The notes beneath the pieces were generated by a model. That model was not told where the DNA came from, searched no databases, and worked only from the letters and a program-made list of their open reading frames with translations. Shown in pieces: positions 38,043-47,325 of a stretch of DNA of 64,000 bases (positions are counted from its first letter, which is position 1; every line of letters begins with the position of its first letter). The DNA lies in contig JAPTWQ010000010.1 in the NCBI GenBank assembly GCA_028064945.1, positions 9,170-73,169 on the forward strand, in the 5' to 3' direction. The translations under genes and the position numbers were made by a program. The stretch comes from Nitrospiraceae bacterium (GTDB lineage Bacteria; Nitrospirota_A; Leptospirillia; Leptospirillales; Leptospirillaceae).

Positions 38043-38651
38043 TTAGGGGGTCTCGGGTTTCTTGGGTGAAAAGGAAATGATGACGACCGGATTCATGGCT
38101 TCGATCCTGTGAAGCCCCAGAATGGTTTTTCCTCTTCCTGTCTGGATCTGCCAGATTTCGGGAGAGATCCCCTTGTCCCGGGTCCAGTCGAGAACCTCGG
38201 AAATGTTTTCAAAGGTCGCAAGGTTGATGACCACTTTTCCGTCGGGGGGCAGGAGTTCTTGTGACAGGTCGAGAAGGTCTGCGAGCCTTCCTCCGGTTCC
38301 ACCGATAAAAACCCTGTCCGGGCGGGGATCTCTGGGGAGTTTTTCAGGGGCCTTTCCATGAATCGTCCGGATGCGTTCCTCGAGTCCAAAGGTTGAAACA
38401 TTTTTGATCAGGCAGTCAAAATCCTCCTGATCTTTTTCGATCGCGGTCACTGTGAGTGTCGGCACCAGACGGGCGGCTTCAATTCCGACGGATCCGGAGC
38501 CCGCGCCGATATCCCACAGGTGCAGGCCGGGAGCGAGGTCCAGTCTGGAGAGGGAGAGAACCCGAATCTCCGTTTTGGTAATGAGTCCCTTTCTGGGAAC
38601 CGTAAAATGAAAAGCTTCTTCTGGCAGGCCGAACAGGGTTTCCCGGCTCAT
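38043..38651 (-). CDS. cbiT: Cobalt-precorrin-6B C15-methyltransferase (decarboxylating)
   Basis: 202 residues from ATG 38651 with AAAGGAG upstream; the longer open frame is an artefact. The SAM-binding motif is WDIGAGSGSVGIEAA. It methylates C15 and decarboxylates the C12 acetate, acting with CbiE as the split form of CobL. It follows cbiE by 32 bases. Confidence 0.92.
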   Translation of the reverse strand: MSRETLFGLPEEAFHFTVPRKGLITKTEIRVLSLSRLDLAPGLHLWDIGAGSGSVGIEAARLVPTLTVTAIEKDQEDFDCLIKNVSTFGLEERIRTIHGKAPEKLPRDPRPDRVFIGGTGGRLADLLDLSQELLPPDGKVVINLATFENISEVLDWTRDKGISPEIWQIQTGRGKTILGLHRIEAMNPVVIISFSPKKPETP

Positions 38652-38683
38652 GGGCGATCTCCTTTGATCCTTGTCTTGAGTGT

Positions 38684-39391
38684 TCAGTCGGGAGGATTGA
38701 GTGTCACGACGACGACATTGAGTGGGGCAAATGGTGTTTCGCGGAGCATGTCCAACTTCCCGGGAGTGAACAGGCTGATGGTCTGGCCATCGAGTCCGAT
38801 GTTTTCGAGGACGGCGAATTCGTTCAGCCTTTTTTTGAGAAGAGGGTCCTTTTCGATCGCCAAAAGGACCTTTCGGGGGCCTTCTGAGCCATCGGTATAG
38901 AAGGCCAGAAGATTGCCAAGCCCGGTATGGGGGATCTTCTCGGGACTGTCCGGCCGATGGAAGGAAATCACTGTGGATTGTTCCCATGGAAGACCCAAAA
39001 GGGAAAAGGCTCTCTGGACGAGTGTCGGGGCGGGATAAAAAGCCAGGCTTTCCTTTCCGATTGCCCGGATGAGGGTCGATCCGATTCCATAATAGAGCGG
39101 GTCCCCGGAGGCCAGAATCACCGCGACCTCCGATGAGGATTGCTCCTGAAACGGACGGAGACGATCGATGATCGGCTCCATCTTCCCACGGATGGTGAGT
39201 CTTTCAATATCCGGAGGGAGTGGTCCGGTGAGCGTTTTCAACTGGCGGTCTCCACCGACGAGAAGAGAGCAGCGAGAGAAAAGTCCGGAAAATCGGAGAT
39301 CTTCTGTCGAGAGCCCTTCCGGTTCCATCCCGATGACATGGATGCGGGCTTCCCGGTGAACGGGATTTTGGAGAGCCTCTTTTCTTAGCAT
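38684..39391 (-). CDS. cbiE: Cobalt-precorrin-7 C5-methyltransferase
   Basis: 235 residues. A tetrapyrrole methylase with VIGMEPEGL at the start, LLVGGDRQL and the SAM motif ASGDPLYYGIG. It forms the CobL-like pair with CbiT. Overlaps cbiD by seven bases. Confidence 0.91.
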   Translation of the reverse strand: MLRKEALQNPVHREARIHVIGMEPEGLSTEDLRFSGLFSRCSLLVGGDRQLKTLTGPLPPDIERLTIRGKMEPIIDRLRPFQEQSSSEVAVILASGDPLYYGIGSTLIRAIGKESLAFYPAPTLVQRAFSLLGLPWEQSTVISFHRPDSPEKIPHTGLGNLLAFYTDGSEGPRKVLLAIEKDPLLKKRLNEFAVLENIGLDGQTISLFTPGKLDMLRETPFAPLNVVVVTLNPPD

Positions 39392-40602
39392 GTTTTGTCT
39401 CCCTCATGGGAGAGGATGGTCCCATCGAAGTTGGTGAGGAGGACTTCGATAGGAAGCTCGTTCTTTACTGTTTTCTTCAATTGGCTGGTGACCCTTTTTC
39501 CCAGGAAGGAGAAAAAACCTGTGCATCCCGCCGCCAAGGCGATTTCTCCGGCGTGTCTTGCGGTATTGGCGTGGGCGATCTCATTGCAGACAGCTTCCGG
39601 ACACCCTGCCTCCCGGGCGACGGAGGAGAGAAATTCAAGATCCACCGATGAGCCTGCCGCATGCGTTTGGGTGACGCCTGCCGCCAGCTTGGAAAATTTC
39701 CCGAGAAAACCCGCCATGATCACCCGTCCCACCTTTTTCTTGACCGCCTCCCGAAGGGAGAATCCCGTGAAATCCCCGATCTGGATGAAGGCCTCTTCCG
39801 GGAGGTCCGAGCGGATCTTCTGGGCAAATTTTTCACTTTGCCCGCCCGTTGTAAACACAAGTGTAGAGATGTCCCGGGCCAGGGCGACATCGATCGCCTG
39901 GGAGATGCTGGCCCTGTAAGCGGATGTGCTGAAAGGAACGACTATGCCTTTTGTTCCCAGTATGGAAAGGCCGCCCAGTATCCCCAACCGTCCGTTCAGT
40001 GTCTTTTCTGCGAGAACTTCTCCATTGGGAATGGAGATGGTGACATCCATTCCCGGATCGCTCCATCCGTAATGTTTTGAGGTCCAGGTCTTCAGATCGT
40101 CCTGCCGCAGAAGAAACTCGTTTTTGATCATCTCTCTGGGAACAGGATTGATGGCGGGATCTCCGACAGCGAGGCCCAGTCCCGGCTTGGTGACGGTTCC
40201 AACCCCTTCTCCCGCAAAAAAGCGCACGCCGGGGACGCACGTGATCCGGACGGAAGTGATGATGGAGGCTCCATGGGTGACATCGGGATCATCGCCGGCA
40301 TCCTTGACGATGGTTGCCGTTGCGCTGGGACGATCCTTGTCGGAATGGAGGTCCAGGCAAAAATCGGCGAGAGGAAAAACGGCTTTTCTGCCAATGGGAA
40401 GCCTGACAGCGATCTCTTGGGGGGGGGCTCCTTCCAGAAAGGCCACCAGACAGGCCGCCACACCGGCCTGGGAGCATGCGCCGGTGGAAAATCCTGTTCT
40501 TTGTCCTTTTGGTTTTTCCTTGTTTTCCACTTTGTCAGGGCTATCCCGGTGTTCTGTTTGGACGCAGGAACCGTCCATGGGTTTTGAAAGAAGGGAGGTC
40601 AT
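39385..40602 (-). CDS. cbiD: Cobalt-precorrin-5B C1-methyltransferase
   Basis: 405 residues. C1 methylation in the anaerobic B12 pathway. The family motif GFSTGACSQAG lies near residue 37. The N-terminal ~35 residues are poorly conserved and the ribosome site at ATG 40602 is weak, so the true start may be internal. First gene of the cbiD-E-T-G group; no cobalamin riboswitch is recognised in the 46 bases upstream. Confidence 0.92.
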   Translation of the reverse strand: MTSLLSKPMDGSCVQTEHRDSPDKVENKEKPKGQRTGFSTGACSQAGVAACLVAFLEGAPPQEIAVRLPIGRKAVFPLADFCLDLHSDKDRPSATATIVKDAGDDPDVTHGASIITSVRITCVPGVRFFAGEGVGTVTKPGLGLAVGDPAINPVPREMIKNEFLLRQDDLKTWTSKHYGWSDPGMDVTISIPNGEVLAEKTLNGRLGILGGLSILGTKGIVVPFSTSAYRASISQAIDVALARDISTLVFTTGGQSEKFAQKIRSDLPEEAFIQIGDFTGFSLREAVKKKVGRVIMAGFLGKFSKLAAGVTQTHAAGSSVDLEFLSSVAREAGCPEAVCNEIAHANTARHAGEIALAAGCTGFFSFLGKRVTSQLKKTVKNELPIEVLLTNFDGTILSHEGDKTC

Positions 40603-40648
40603 CGGTTTGGTTCAGATCACTTATCCTAGAACGCCATAGCCTCCTTCT

Positions 40649-41509
40649 TCAAGTCTTGGGACTATTGTGAGGTTGGGGGAGGAGATTGTCGGGAATCGGA
40701 AGGGATGAAAACCCGGCTTCCCAAAGAGGGGTCTCACCAAAGGTCCAAATGGCGGAAATCTCTTTCATCTTCTGCCGGTGGTCCGGGGTCAGTCTCGTCA
40801 GGAGGGTGTTGAAGGACTCTCCATGGTTAGGATGAAGCATGTGGCACAGTTCATGAACAATCACCAGATCCAGAATCTCTTCGGTCATCTGTGCCAGCCT
40901 GAGCGACAGGGACATGACCCCATGACGGTTCATCGATCCCCATTGCCTTTTTGTATTCCGGATCACAACTTTTTTGGGGTAAAGATTAAGTTGCTGTGAG
41001 CGATATTTCAGAATTCCGGAAGTTCTCCGGATCATTTCCGAAAGAAAAAACTCCCTGATGGCCAAAGCTGCTTCATGATCGGAAAGATCTCCGGGGCTTC
41101 GGACCGTAATGGTCTGGTCAGGGTTTGTGAAAACCCTTTTTCCGTCCGGTCCGGGATGGTTTTTCTCGATGATGATCCTGTGGAAGATTCCGTCAAAAAG
41201 AATCAGTGACTCATAATTTTTTCCGGAATGTTCAGGATGGTTGGCATGGGAATGAAGGATTCCCTGTCGGAATCTCTGGAATCGCGCGTTGATCCATCTC
41301 CTGTGGCGATAGAGGATTTCCCGTATCTTTTCTTCGGATGTTCCACGTGGAACTTTCAGATGGAGGGCCCAGCCCACCCCTTTCGGAACGGGCTGAAAAG
41401 AAAGTCCATATCGTGTGGGCGAGCGATGGGCCGATATCTCGACCTCAAGATCATTCGGGAGAAATCCTGAGCTCTCCAATTGTTTGTCGGTGGTGTTCGA
41501 CCTGATCAA
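40649..41509 (-). CDS. YgjP-like (DUF45) predicted zinc metallopeptidase
   Basis: 286 residues. The zinc motif is HELCH-x8-H (VHELCHMLHPNHG, near residue 225), typical of the WLM/YgjP group; RRWINARF and QWGSMNRHG are also family marks. Often linked to restriction or nucleic-acid systems, but none is seen here. It lies between the nickel permease and the cobalamin genes on the same strand. Confidence 0.85.
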   Translation of the reverse strand: MIRSNTTDKQLESSGFLPNDLEVEISAHRSPTRYGLSFQPVPKGVGWALHLKVPRGTSEEKIREILYRHRRWINARFQRFRQGILHSHANHPEHSGKNYESLILFDGIFHRIIIEKNHPGPDGKRVFTNPDQTITVRSPGDLSDHEAALAIREFFLSEMIRRTSGILKYRSQQLNLYPKKVVIRNTKRQWGSMNRHGVMSLSLRLAQMTEEILDLVIVHELCHMLHPNHGESFNTLLTRLTPDHRQKMKEISAIWTFGETPLWEAGFSSLPIPDNLLPQPHNSPKT

Positions 41510-41582
41510 TTTTAGGACCCATTCTTCAGAAATCCGGGGTGGCTATTCAAAATCGTCCATGTTTTCGGGAAATTCCTGTTGA

Positions 41583-42416
41583 TTATTGACCAGGCGGGAT
41601 TCTCATATCAACGACCATATAAGACAGGGAAAGGCAGAGGATGACCCCGAGTCCGATTCCGGTATCAAGGATGGGAGTTCCGAGCGGGAGCGACGGGAAA
41701 AGGGTTGAAGACAGAATATAAAGACCGACGAAAAGGCTTAAGGAGACAACGGTCCATCCCATTGTCCGGGAAATACGGACGCCTTGCCGGTCCGCCCGGG
41801 AAATCAGACGGGCGATCCACAATCCGTTTGTTCCATCGGACAAGACCATACCGATGATAAAGGCCAGCCCGACCAAAAGGGTTTCCCTTATTCCCCCCAA
41901 CCCGGAGGCGGCCCAGGAGAAAACCAGAGTCTGGGAGATCGTATCGAATGAGACGGCGAACATCATTCCCAAAAGAAGAATGAACAGCGGACGTTCGAGA
42001 GGAACGTATCGGAGAAGAAATCGCGATCGGAGACCTGCCGGGACGAAAGGCTTTGACGAATCCGAACGGACCAGTGCCATGGTGTTCATCCCGGCCATAC
42101 CCAGAAGAAAAGTTGCGGAAAACAGTCCTCCGAAAAGAATCAGTCCTGTCGGGGTTTTCCAGTGGAGGGAGAGAGCCGGGACAGTAAGGCCGATCCCCAT
42201 GACGACAATCCCGTGTCCCAGGGAGAAGTACAGGCCTGCCCACCGGACAAGCCGGTGTTTGCGGCTCGCCTGAAAGCGCAAGATGGCATCGATCGCTGTG
42301 AGATGGTCAGGATCCAGACCATGTCGGAAACCCATGATCAGAGCCATCATGATGAGGACGATGGAGCCCTGGTGAATTGTTCCTGACGAAGATAACAACC
42401 CTGTTTCAAGTGACAT
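41583..42416 (-). CDS. NiCoT-family nickel/cobalt permease
   Basis: 277 residues, seven or eight membrane helices. The metal-binding signature RHGLDPDHLTAID (H-x4-DH) is in helix 2, and LGHGIVVMG and MFAVSFDTIS match later family motifs. It lies 13 bases after hypE, the end of the hydrogenase operon, so nickel supply to HypA/HypB is the natural role. Cobalt for the neighbouring B12 genes is an alternative, because specificity cannot be read from sequence. Confidence 0.88.
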   Translation of the reverse strand: MSLETGLLSSSGTIHQGSIVLIMMALIMGFRHGLDPDHLTAIDAILRFQASRKHRLVRWAGLYFSLGHGIVVMGIGLTVPALSLHWKTPTGLILFGGLFSATFLLGMAGMNTMALVRSDSSKPFVPAGLRSRFLLRYVPLERPLFILLLGMMFAVSFDTISQTLVFSWAASGLGGIRETLLVGLAFIIGMVLSDGTNGLWIARLISRADRQGVRISRTMGWTVVSLSLFVGLYILSSTLFPSLPLGTPILDTGIGLGVILCLSLSYMVVDMRIPPGQ

Positions 42417-42429
42417 CGGAATTCCTTTC

Positions 42430-43500
42430 TCAGCAGATCCGTGGAAGGGGATCTCCCCGCAGCCAGTCCACCATCCGGGTGCCTCCCATGGGAGTGGTCA
42501 TACGAACCTGACCGCTCCGACCGTTTGGGGCTTCTCCCGTGACATGACCCAAAATAACCGAGTTCCGGCCCAATGGATGATTCTTCATGGTCAAAAGAAG
42601 CCTGTCGGCATCCTGTTTCCTGCATACCGCCAGAAGTTTCCCTTCGTTTGCGAGATACAGGGGATCGAGCCCCAGGAGCTCGCAGATTCCCCGAACCTCC
42701 TCTCGGACAGGGAGTCGTTCTTCGTCGATCAAAAGGTCGACTCCGGCCGTCTGGGCCCATTCATTGAGAGAAGTGGCAACACCTCCCCTCGTCGGATCCC
42801 TCAGACAGACAAGTCCGGGAGCGGATTCGAGCATGCAGGCCACCAGGCCATGGAGTGATGCTGAATCCGAAAGAAGCGATGTGGAGAGCCCCCAATTTTC
42901 TCTGGCGGCGAGAACAGCGCTGCCGTGATCACCGATGGATCCCGAGAGCAGAATCGTGTCTCCCGGTCGGATCTTCGAGGGGTCCAGATAAACTCCTTCC
43001 GGGATTCGGCCGATTCCTGAGGTATTGATGTAGATGCCATCTCCGCCTTTTCCTTTCTCGACAACCTTGGTGTCGCCGGTCACGAGTGCGACACCTGCCT
43101 CCTTTGCGGCAAGGGCCATGCTGTTTGTGATGGTGGCGAGGTCCTTTATCGGAAAGCCTTCCTCAAGAATGAAGGCCGCGGTCAGGTACAACGGAACGGC
43201 TCCTCCCATGGAGAGATCGTTGACCGTCCCGTGAACCGCAAGAGATCCAATATCTCCTCCCGGGAAGAAATAGGGAGTAATGACATAGGAGTCGGTCGTC
43301 ATGGTCCAGGGCCCGCCCTCCAACAAAATCCTGGCCTGATCTCCAAGCGGCCTGAGCCACTGATTGTCGAAGGCCGGAAGGAAAATCTCGTCGACAAGCT
43401 GCGCCGAGGCTCTTCCTCCGCTTCCGTGAACCATCTCGATGAGCCCCTTTTCCCGGTCGATAGGAGCTCCGTGGTGGCGCCTTCCGGAAGAGGCGCTCAA
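42430..43500 (-). CDS. hypE: Hydrogenase maturation factor HypE
   Basis: Dehydrates the carbamoyl group on its own C-terminal cysteine to the cyanide ligand of the NiFe site. The protein ends in PRIC, the modified cysteine. An AIRS-type ATP-binding fold with GDTKVVEKGKGGDG is present. I chose TTG 43500 (356 residues), which overlaps the hypD stop and has GGAG upstream; a later ATG 43434 right before HGSGGRA would give 334. The open frame to 43674 is not credible. Confidence 0.92.
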   Translation of the reverse strand: MSASSGRRHHGAPIDREKGLIEMVHGSGGRASAQLVDEIFLPAFDNQWLRPLGDQARILLEGGPWTMTTDSYVITPYFFPGGDIGSLAVHGTVNDLSMGGAVPLYLTAAFILEEGFPIKDLATITNSMALAAKEAGVALVTGDTKVVEKGKGGDGIYINTSGIGRIPEGVYLDPSKIRPGDTILLSGSIGDHGSAVLAARENWGLSTSLLSDSASLHGLVACMLESAPGLVCLRDPTRGGVATSLNEWAQTAGVDLLIDEERLPVREEVRGICELLGLDPLYLANEGKLLAVCRKQDADRLLLTMKNHPLGRNSVILGHVTGEAPNGRSGQVRMTTPMGGTRMVDWLRGDPLPRIC

Positions 43501-44639
43501 TGGAGGATCTCCCCGGCATTTTTGGCAACAGTCCCGGATCCATAGTGATAGGCCGCGGCGCAGGCTCCTTCGGCGCTGACCATGCATGAACCGACAGGTG
43601 TGTCCGGGGTGCAGAGAGTTCCAAAGATCCGGCAGTCCCGAGGGCGTTTCAGCCCTTTGAGGATCTCTCCGCACTCACAGGCTTTCGGATCGGAGATCGC
43701 AGTGATGGTGATATCAAATTGGCAAAGCGCATCGTGGGCTGAATATTCCGGGCGTATTTCCAGAGAACTCTCGCCAAGGATGCCAAGTCCCCGCCATTCG
43801 AAAGAGGAAGTCGTCTGAAAGACCTCCCCGACCAGCTTCTGGGCCAGTGGATTTCCCTTGGGAGTGACCGCCCGGCGGTATTCGTTTTCCACAATGGCCT
43901 GATGGCCGGAAATCTGATTTGCAAGCATTTTTAATGCGAGAAGAATATCCAGCGGTTCGAATCCGGCGATAACGACAGGGATGTGGAATTCGTCGGCGAC
44001 AAAAGAATATGCATCTGACCCGATGACGGTGCTGACGTGGGATGGTCCGATAATGCCGTCGAGCTCGGCTCCTGATTTCTGGTTCGACAAGATGGCCCGC
44101 ATGGCCGGAGGCGTCATGACATGATTGGCGAACACGAAAAAGTTTCCAAGCCCGGATTGTCGCGCTTCAATGAGCACTGCGGCTGTTGGAGGAGTCGTCG
44201 TTTCAAAGCCGATGGCAAAAAAGACGACTTTTCTTTCCGGGTATTTCCGGGCCAGAGCGAGAGCTTCAACGGCCGAATAGATGATCCGGACATCGGCCCC
44301 CCGGGATCTGGCCTTCATGAGCGTCATGCCGGCCGATCCCGGGACACGGAGGACATCTCCGTAAGTGACGAGGATCACTTCCGGTCGAAGGGCGAGGTCA
44401 ATGGCGGCATCGATGCGTCCCATGGGAAGAATGCAAACCGGGCAGCCAGGTCCGTGGATCATGCGGATCTTTTCGGGCAGAAGATCCAGAAGACCAAAAC
44501 GATAGAAGGCATGGGTGTGTCCACCGCAGAATTCCATCAGCCGTATCGGACGGGTCACGGCTTTCTTCAGGTGTGCGATAAGGGAGAGCCCTGTCGGAGG
44601 ATCCCGAAACTCTTCAATGAACCGGAGGGAGGCCTTCAT
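43497..44639 (-). CDS. hypD: Hydrogenase maturation factor HypD
   Basis: 380 residues. An iron-sulfur scaffold on which the Fe(CN)2CO group is built with HypC. Conserved cysteine motifs include FCGGHTH, GPGCPVC, CECGEILKG and a PVGSCMVS-EGACAAAY stretch. The ATG at 44639 overlaps the hypC stop as ATGA, so translation is coupled; 24 more residues upstream are possible but unlikely. Confidence 0.95.
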   Translation of the reverse strand: MKASLRFIEEFRDPPTGLSLIAHLKKAVTRPIRLMEFCGGHTHAFYRFGLLDLLPEKIRMIHGPGCPVCILPMGRIDAAIDLALRPEVILVTYGDVLRVPGSAGMTLMKARSRGADVRIIYSAVEALALARKYPERKVVFFAIGFETTTPPTAAVLIEARQSGLGNFFVFANHVMTPPAMRAILSNQKSGAELDGIIGPSHVSTVIGSDAYSFVADEFHIPVVIAGFEPLDILLALKMLANQISGHQAIVENEYRRAVTPKGNPLAQKLVGEVFQTTSSFEWRGLGILGESSLEIRPEYSAHDALCQFDITITAISDPKACECGEILKGLKRPRDCRIFGTLCTPDTPVGSCMVSAEGACAAAYHYGSGTVAKNAGEILH

Positions 44640-44866
44640 GAAGCCGTTCCGGTTTCTGGCCAATCCTTCATCAATTCCAGCGTTTCAAGAGCTTCTCCGC
44701 TGTCGATTTTGCCCAGGGCAAATCCCACATGAACAATGAGATAATCCCCGATATCCACCGAATCAAGAAGAATGGTCGAAACCTCCTGCTCGATCCCTCC
44801 AAGACTCACCCGGACCCGGGACTCGTCCAGTTTTTCCGTTACGCATGCCGGAATGGCAAGACACAT
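44636..44866 (-). CDS. hypC: Hydrogenase maturation chaperone HypC
   Basis: 76 residues starting MCLAIPA; Cys2 is the essential residue that binds the iron centre and the large-subunit precursor. It works with HypD. Its 5' end overlaps the hypF 3' end by 28 bases. A second member, HupF, is encoded at 50528. Confidence 0.95.
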   Translation of the reverse strand: MCLAIPACVTEKLDESRVRVSLGGIEQEVSTILLDSVDIGDYLIVHVGFALGKIDSGEALETLELMKDWPETGTAS

Positions 44867-47325
44867 TCGATTCTCCTTTCAATCTTTTTGATCCGGATAT
44901 CTGTCAGGATCCTGCTCAATGCGACCCACGCCTGCCCCAAAGCCAGACCTCCGTCATTTGTCGGAACCCGGAGCGGTCTGTAAACGGAAAATCCCGATTG
45001 TCCCAAAAGAGCCGATACCCGCCGGGAGAGAAGGGTATTTTGGAAAACCCCCCCGGAAAGGACGATTGAACGTATTCCGGTCCGTTCTCTCCCCCAAACC
45101 GCAAAGTCCCGAACTCCGAGTGAGAGTGTCTCATGAAAGAGTGCCGCGCCCTTTTCCTTTTTTCTCTCCATCCGTAGTTTTTCAAGGAGGGGAAGAAAGT
45201 CAAGAATTCCCTGACCGTCCGCTTCACTGATCACATATCCGTTCCCTGTCTCCTGGTTCTGGCCTCTGAAAGATCGTGCCCATACCTCAAGCTCCATGGC
45301 TCCTTGTCCTTCATGGTCCAGCTGCTCTTTTCCCCCAAGAAGTGCGTATGCCGCGTCAAAGAGCCGTCCGGCGCTCGATGTCTTGGGGAAAAAGGTCTGC
45401 CCGGCGCTTTTGAGGTGATTTGCAAGATCATGCGCCTGGGGGTGGGAGAAGATTTTTTCGGCATCTTCCCCCCGACCAAGGGCGCAAAGTGCGGAGACCC
45501 CCATGCGCCAGGGTTCGCGGGGAACCCTGTCTCCTCCCGGAAGGAACAGGGTCCTGAAGTGACCCAGACGGAAGGCGTCCGTTTGGTCAACCCGAAGAAG
45601 CTCCCCTCCCCAGGGGGTTTGATCGACTCCCATTCCAAATCCGTCCAGGGCTATTCCAAGAACAGGTCCTTTGAGACCCCGATCGGCCATCACCGATGCG
45701 ATGTGTGCGTGATGGTGGCCGACGGGGATCACCGGAACTCCCCACTCCTGCCCCCATTCAAAAGCCATCCTGGTCGTGTAAAAATCCGGATGGAGATCGC
45801 AGGCGAGGGCGGTCGGAGTCGCACCTTGTGCGTGAAGGAAAGCACGGACAGAAGAGCGGTATTCCTCTCTGGATCTCTCCCCGTCCAGATCGCCCATATG
45901 GGGAAAAACAAGAGCCTTTCCCTCCCTGATCTGGCATGGGGCGGTTTTCATCTGTCCTCCCAGTGCGAGAACGAAGGGTTCTGGAGAGTCTGTTTTTGGG
46001 GAGGAAGACCTTTTCTTCCCGACGGGGAAGGCTTGTGGGACCCAGCCCCGGGCTCGTCTGAGAAGAATCCGGTTGTTTCCATCCGCGCAGATCAGGCTGT
46101 CGTCTTGACGATGGTGAATGATCCGGTCATGTATGAGAAATCCATCGATCTTGCCTGCGAAGATCTTCAGGACCTCTTTTTCTGCGAGAGCGATCGGCTC
46201 TCCCTCGGCGTTGGCGCTGGTCATGACCAGCGCCAGCGGTTCCCTCGAGTCCGGAAGGTGAAAGGACCCTTTTCCGAAGAGAAGGTGCTGGATTGGAGTG
46301 CAGGGGAGAAAAACCCCTACTCGGTCAAGATCCGGAGCGATCAGATCATACGGAAGAGGGCCATTTTTTTTGATCGGAAGCAGGACGATCGGTCTCTCGG
46401 GGGAAAGAAGCGCTTTTTTGGCAAGGATCCCCATATGGGCAAGCATGGATGCTGTCCATAGATCTCCCGTCATGACAGCCAGCGGTTTATTCGGGCGGTT
46501 TTTCAGGTTGCGGATTCGGGTTACGGTCTCCCGGTTCCTGGCATCCCCAGCCAGGTGATACCCCCCGATACCCTTGATCGCGATCACCTTTCCCTTCAGA
46601 AGTGCCTGGAGGACATTTTGTACCGGGTCTCCACCGGGAACCGGATTTCCCTCTCCGTCAAGAAAGTGTGTTTTCGGTCCGCACATTGGGCATCCGATGG
46701 TTTGGGCATGAAAACGGCGGTTTCCGGGGTCTTCAAATTCTTTTTGGCATTGAATGCAGAGGGGAAATCTCTCGAGAGTCGTCCGGACACGATCGAACGG
46801 GGGTTTGATGGCGATTGAAAATCGGGGGCCGCATCTGGTGCATGAAATTAGAGGATATTGATACCGGCGGTTTTTCGGTTCGAACAGTTCGGTAAGGCAA
46901 TCCGGGCAGGTGGCAGTATCCGGAAGAAGGGAATCAAAGCTGGTCCCACGAGTGTTTTCGTCAAACGCCGGAGAGATCCGGATCAAAAAACTCGACTCTT
47001 CCGGGCAAGCTGCCACATTTTCCCGTCGGAGGCTGTCAATGCGGGAAACGGACGGTTTTTGGAGCTCAAGCTGCAACGAGAACTCTGAAAGCGCTTTCCT
47101 ATCGCCCTGAACCTCGATCGTCACCCCACGGGAATCATTTAAAATGAATCCTGTCAGCCCGAGGGAGCTGGCAAGACTAAAAACAAATGGACGAAAGCCC
47201 ACTCCCTGAACCTGTCCGGAAATAACCAGACGAACCCTTTCGGAGGAGCAAAATGGCTGTCCGGATTTCGGAAGAAATGGATCTCCTATCCTGTGAGGAG
47301 TTTGGTGGAGGGCCGTCGGGTCCAC
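44839..47325 (-). CDS. hypF: Carbamoyltransferase HypF
   Basis: About 828 residues. Makes thiocarboxamide on HypE from carbamoyl phosphate. In order: acylphosphatase domain (GQVQGVGFRPF), paired zinc fingers (CPDC and CTRCGP; CIQC and CPMCGP), a YrdC-like domain (KGIGGYHLAGDA) and a Kae1-like domain with VGHHHAHIASV. I chose GTG 47325, which overlaps the hypB stop by one base; ATG 47391 would add 22 residues inside hypB and lacks a good ribosome site. Confidence 0.93.
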   Translation of the reverse strand: MDPTALHQTPHRIGDPFLPKSGQPFCSSERVRLVISGQVQGVGFRPFVFSLASSLGLTGFILNDSRGVTIEVQGDRKALSEFSLQLELQKPSVSRIDSLRRENVAACPEESSFLIRISPAFDENTRGTSFDSLLPDTATCPDCLTELFEPKNRRYQYPLISCTRCGPRFSIAIKPPFDRVRTTLERFPLCIQCQKEFEDPGNRRFHAQTIGCPMCGPKTHFLDGEGNPVPGGDPVQNVLQALLKGKVIAIKGIGGYHLAGDARNRETVTRIRNLKNRPNKPLAVMTGDLWTASMLAHMGILAKKALLSPERPIVLLPIKKNGPLPYDLIAPDLDRVGVFLPCTPIQHLLFGKGSFHLPDSREPLALVMTSANAEGEPIALAEKEVLKIFAGKIDGFLIHDRIIHHRQDDSLICADGNNRILLRRARGWVPQAFPVGKKRSSSPKTDSPEPFVLALGGQMKTAPCQIREGKALVFPHMGDLDGERSREEYRSSVRAFLHAQGATPTALACDLHPDFYTTRMAFEWGQEWGVPVIPVGHHHAHIASVMADRGLKGPVLGIALDGFGMGVDQTPWGGELLRVDQTDAFRLGHFRTLFLPGGDRVPREPWRMGVSALCALGRGEDAEKIFSHPQAHDLANHLKSAGQTFFPKTSSAGRLFDAAYALLGGKEQLDHEGQGAMELEVWARSFRGQNQETGNGYVISEADGQGILDFLPLLEKLRMERKKEKGAALFHETLSLGVRDFAVWGRERTGIRSIVLSGGVFQNTLLSRRVSALLGQSGFSVYRPLRVPTNDGGLALGQAWVALSRILTDIRIKKIERRIECVLPFRHA

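Noticed and set aside
38652..38987. Long 5' extension of cbiT
   Set aside because: It lies antiphase inside cbiE and its composition (Arg/Pro-rich) is that of a shadow frame.
40603..40648. Cobalamin riboswitch before cbiD
   Set aside because: The gap is too short and I see no B12-box-like sequence.
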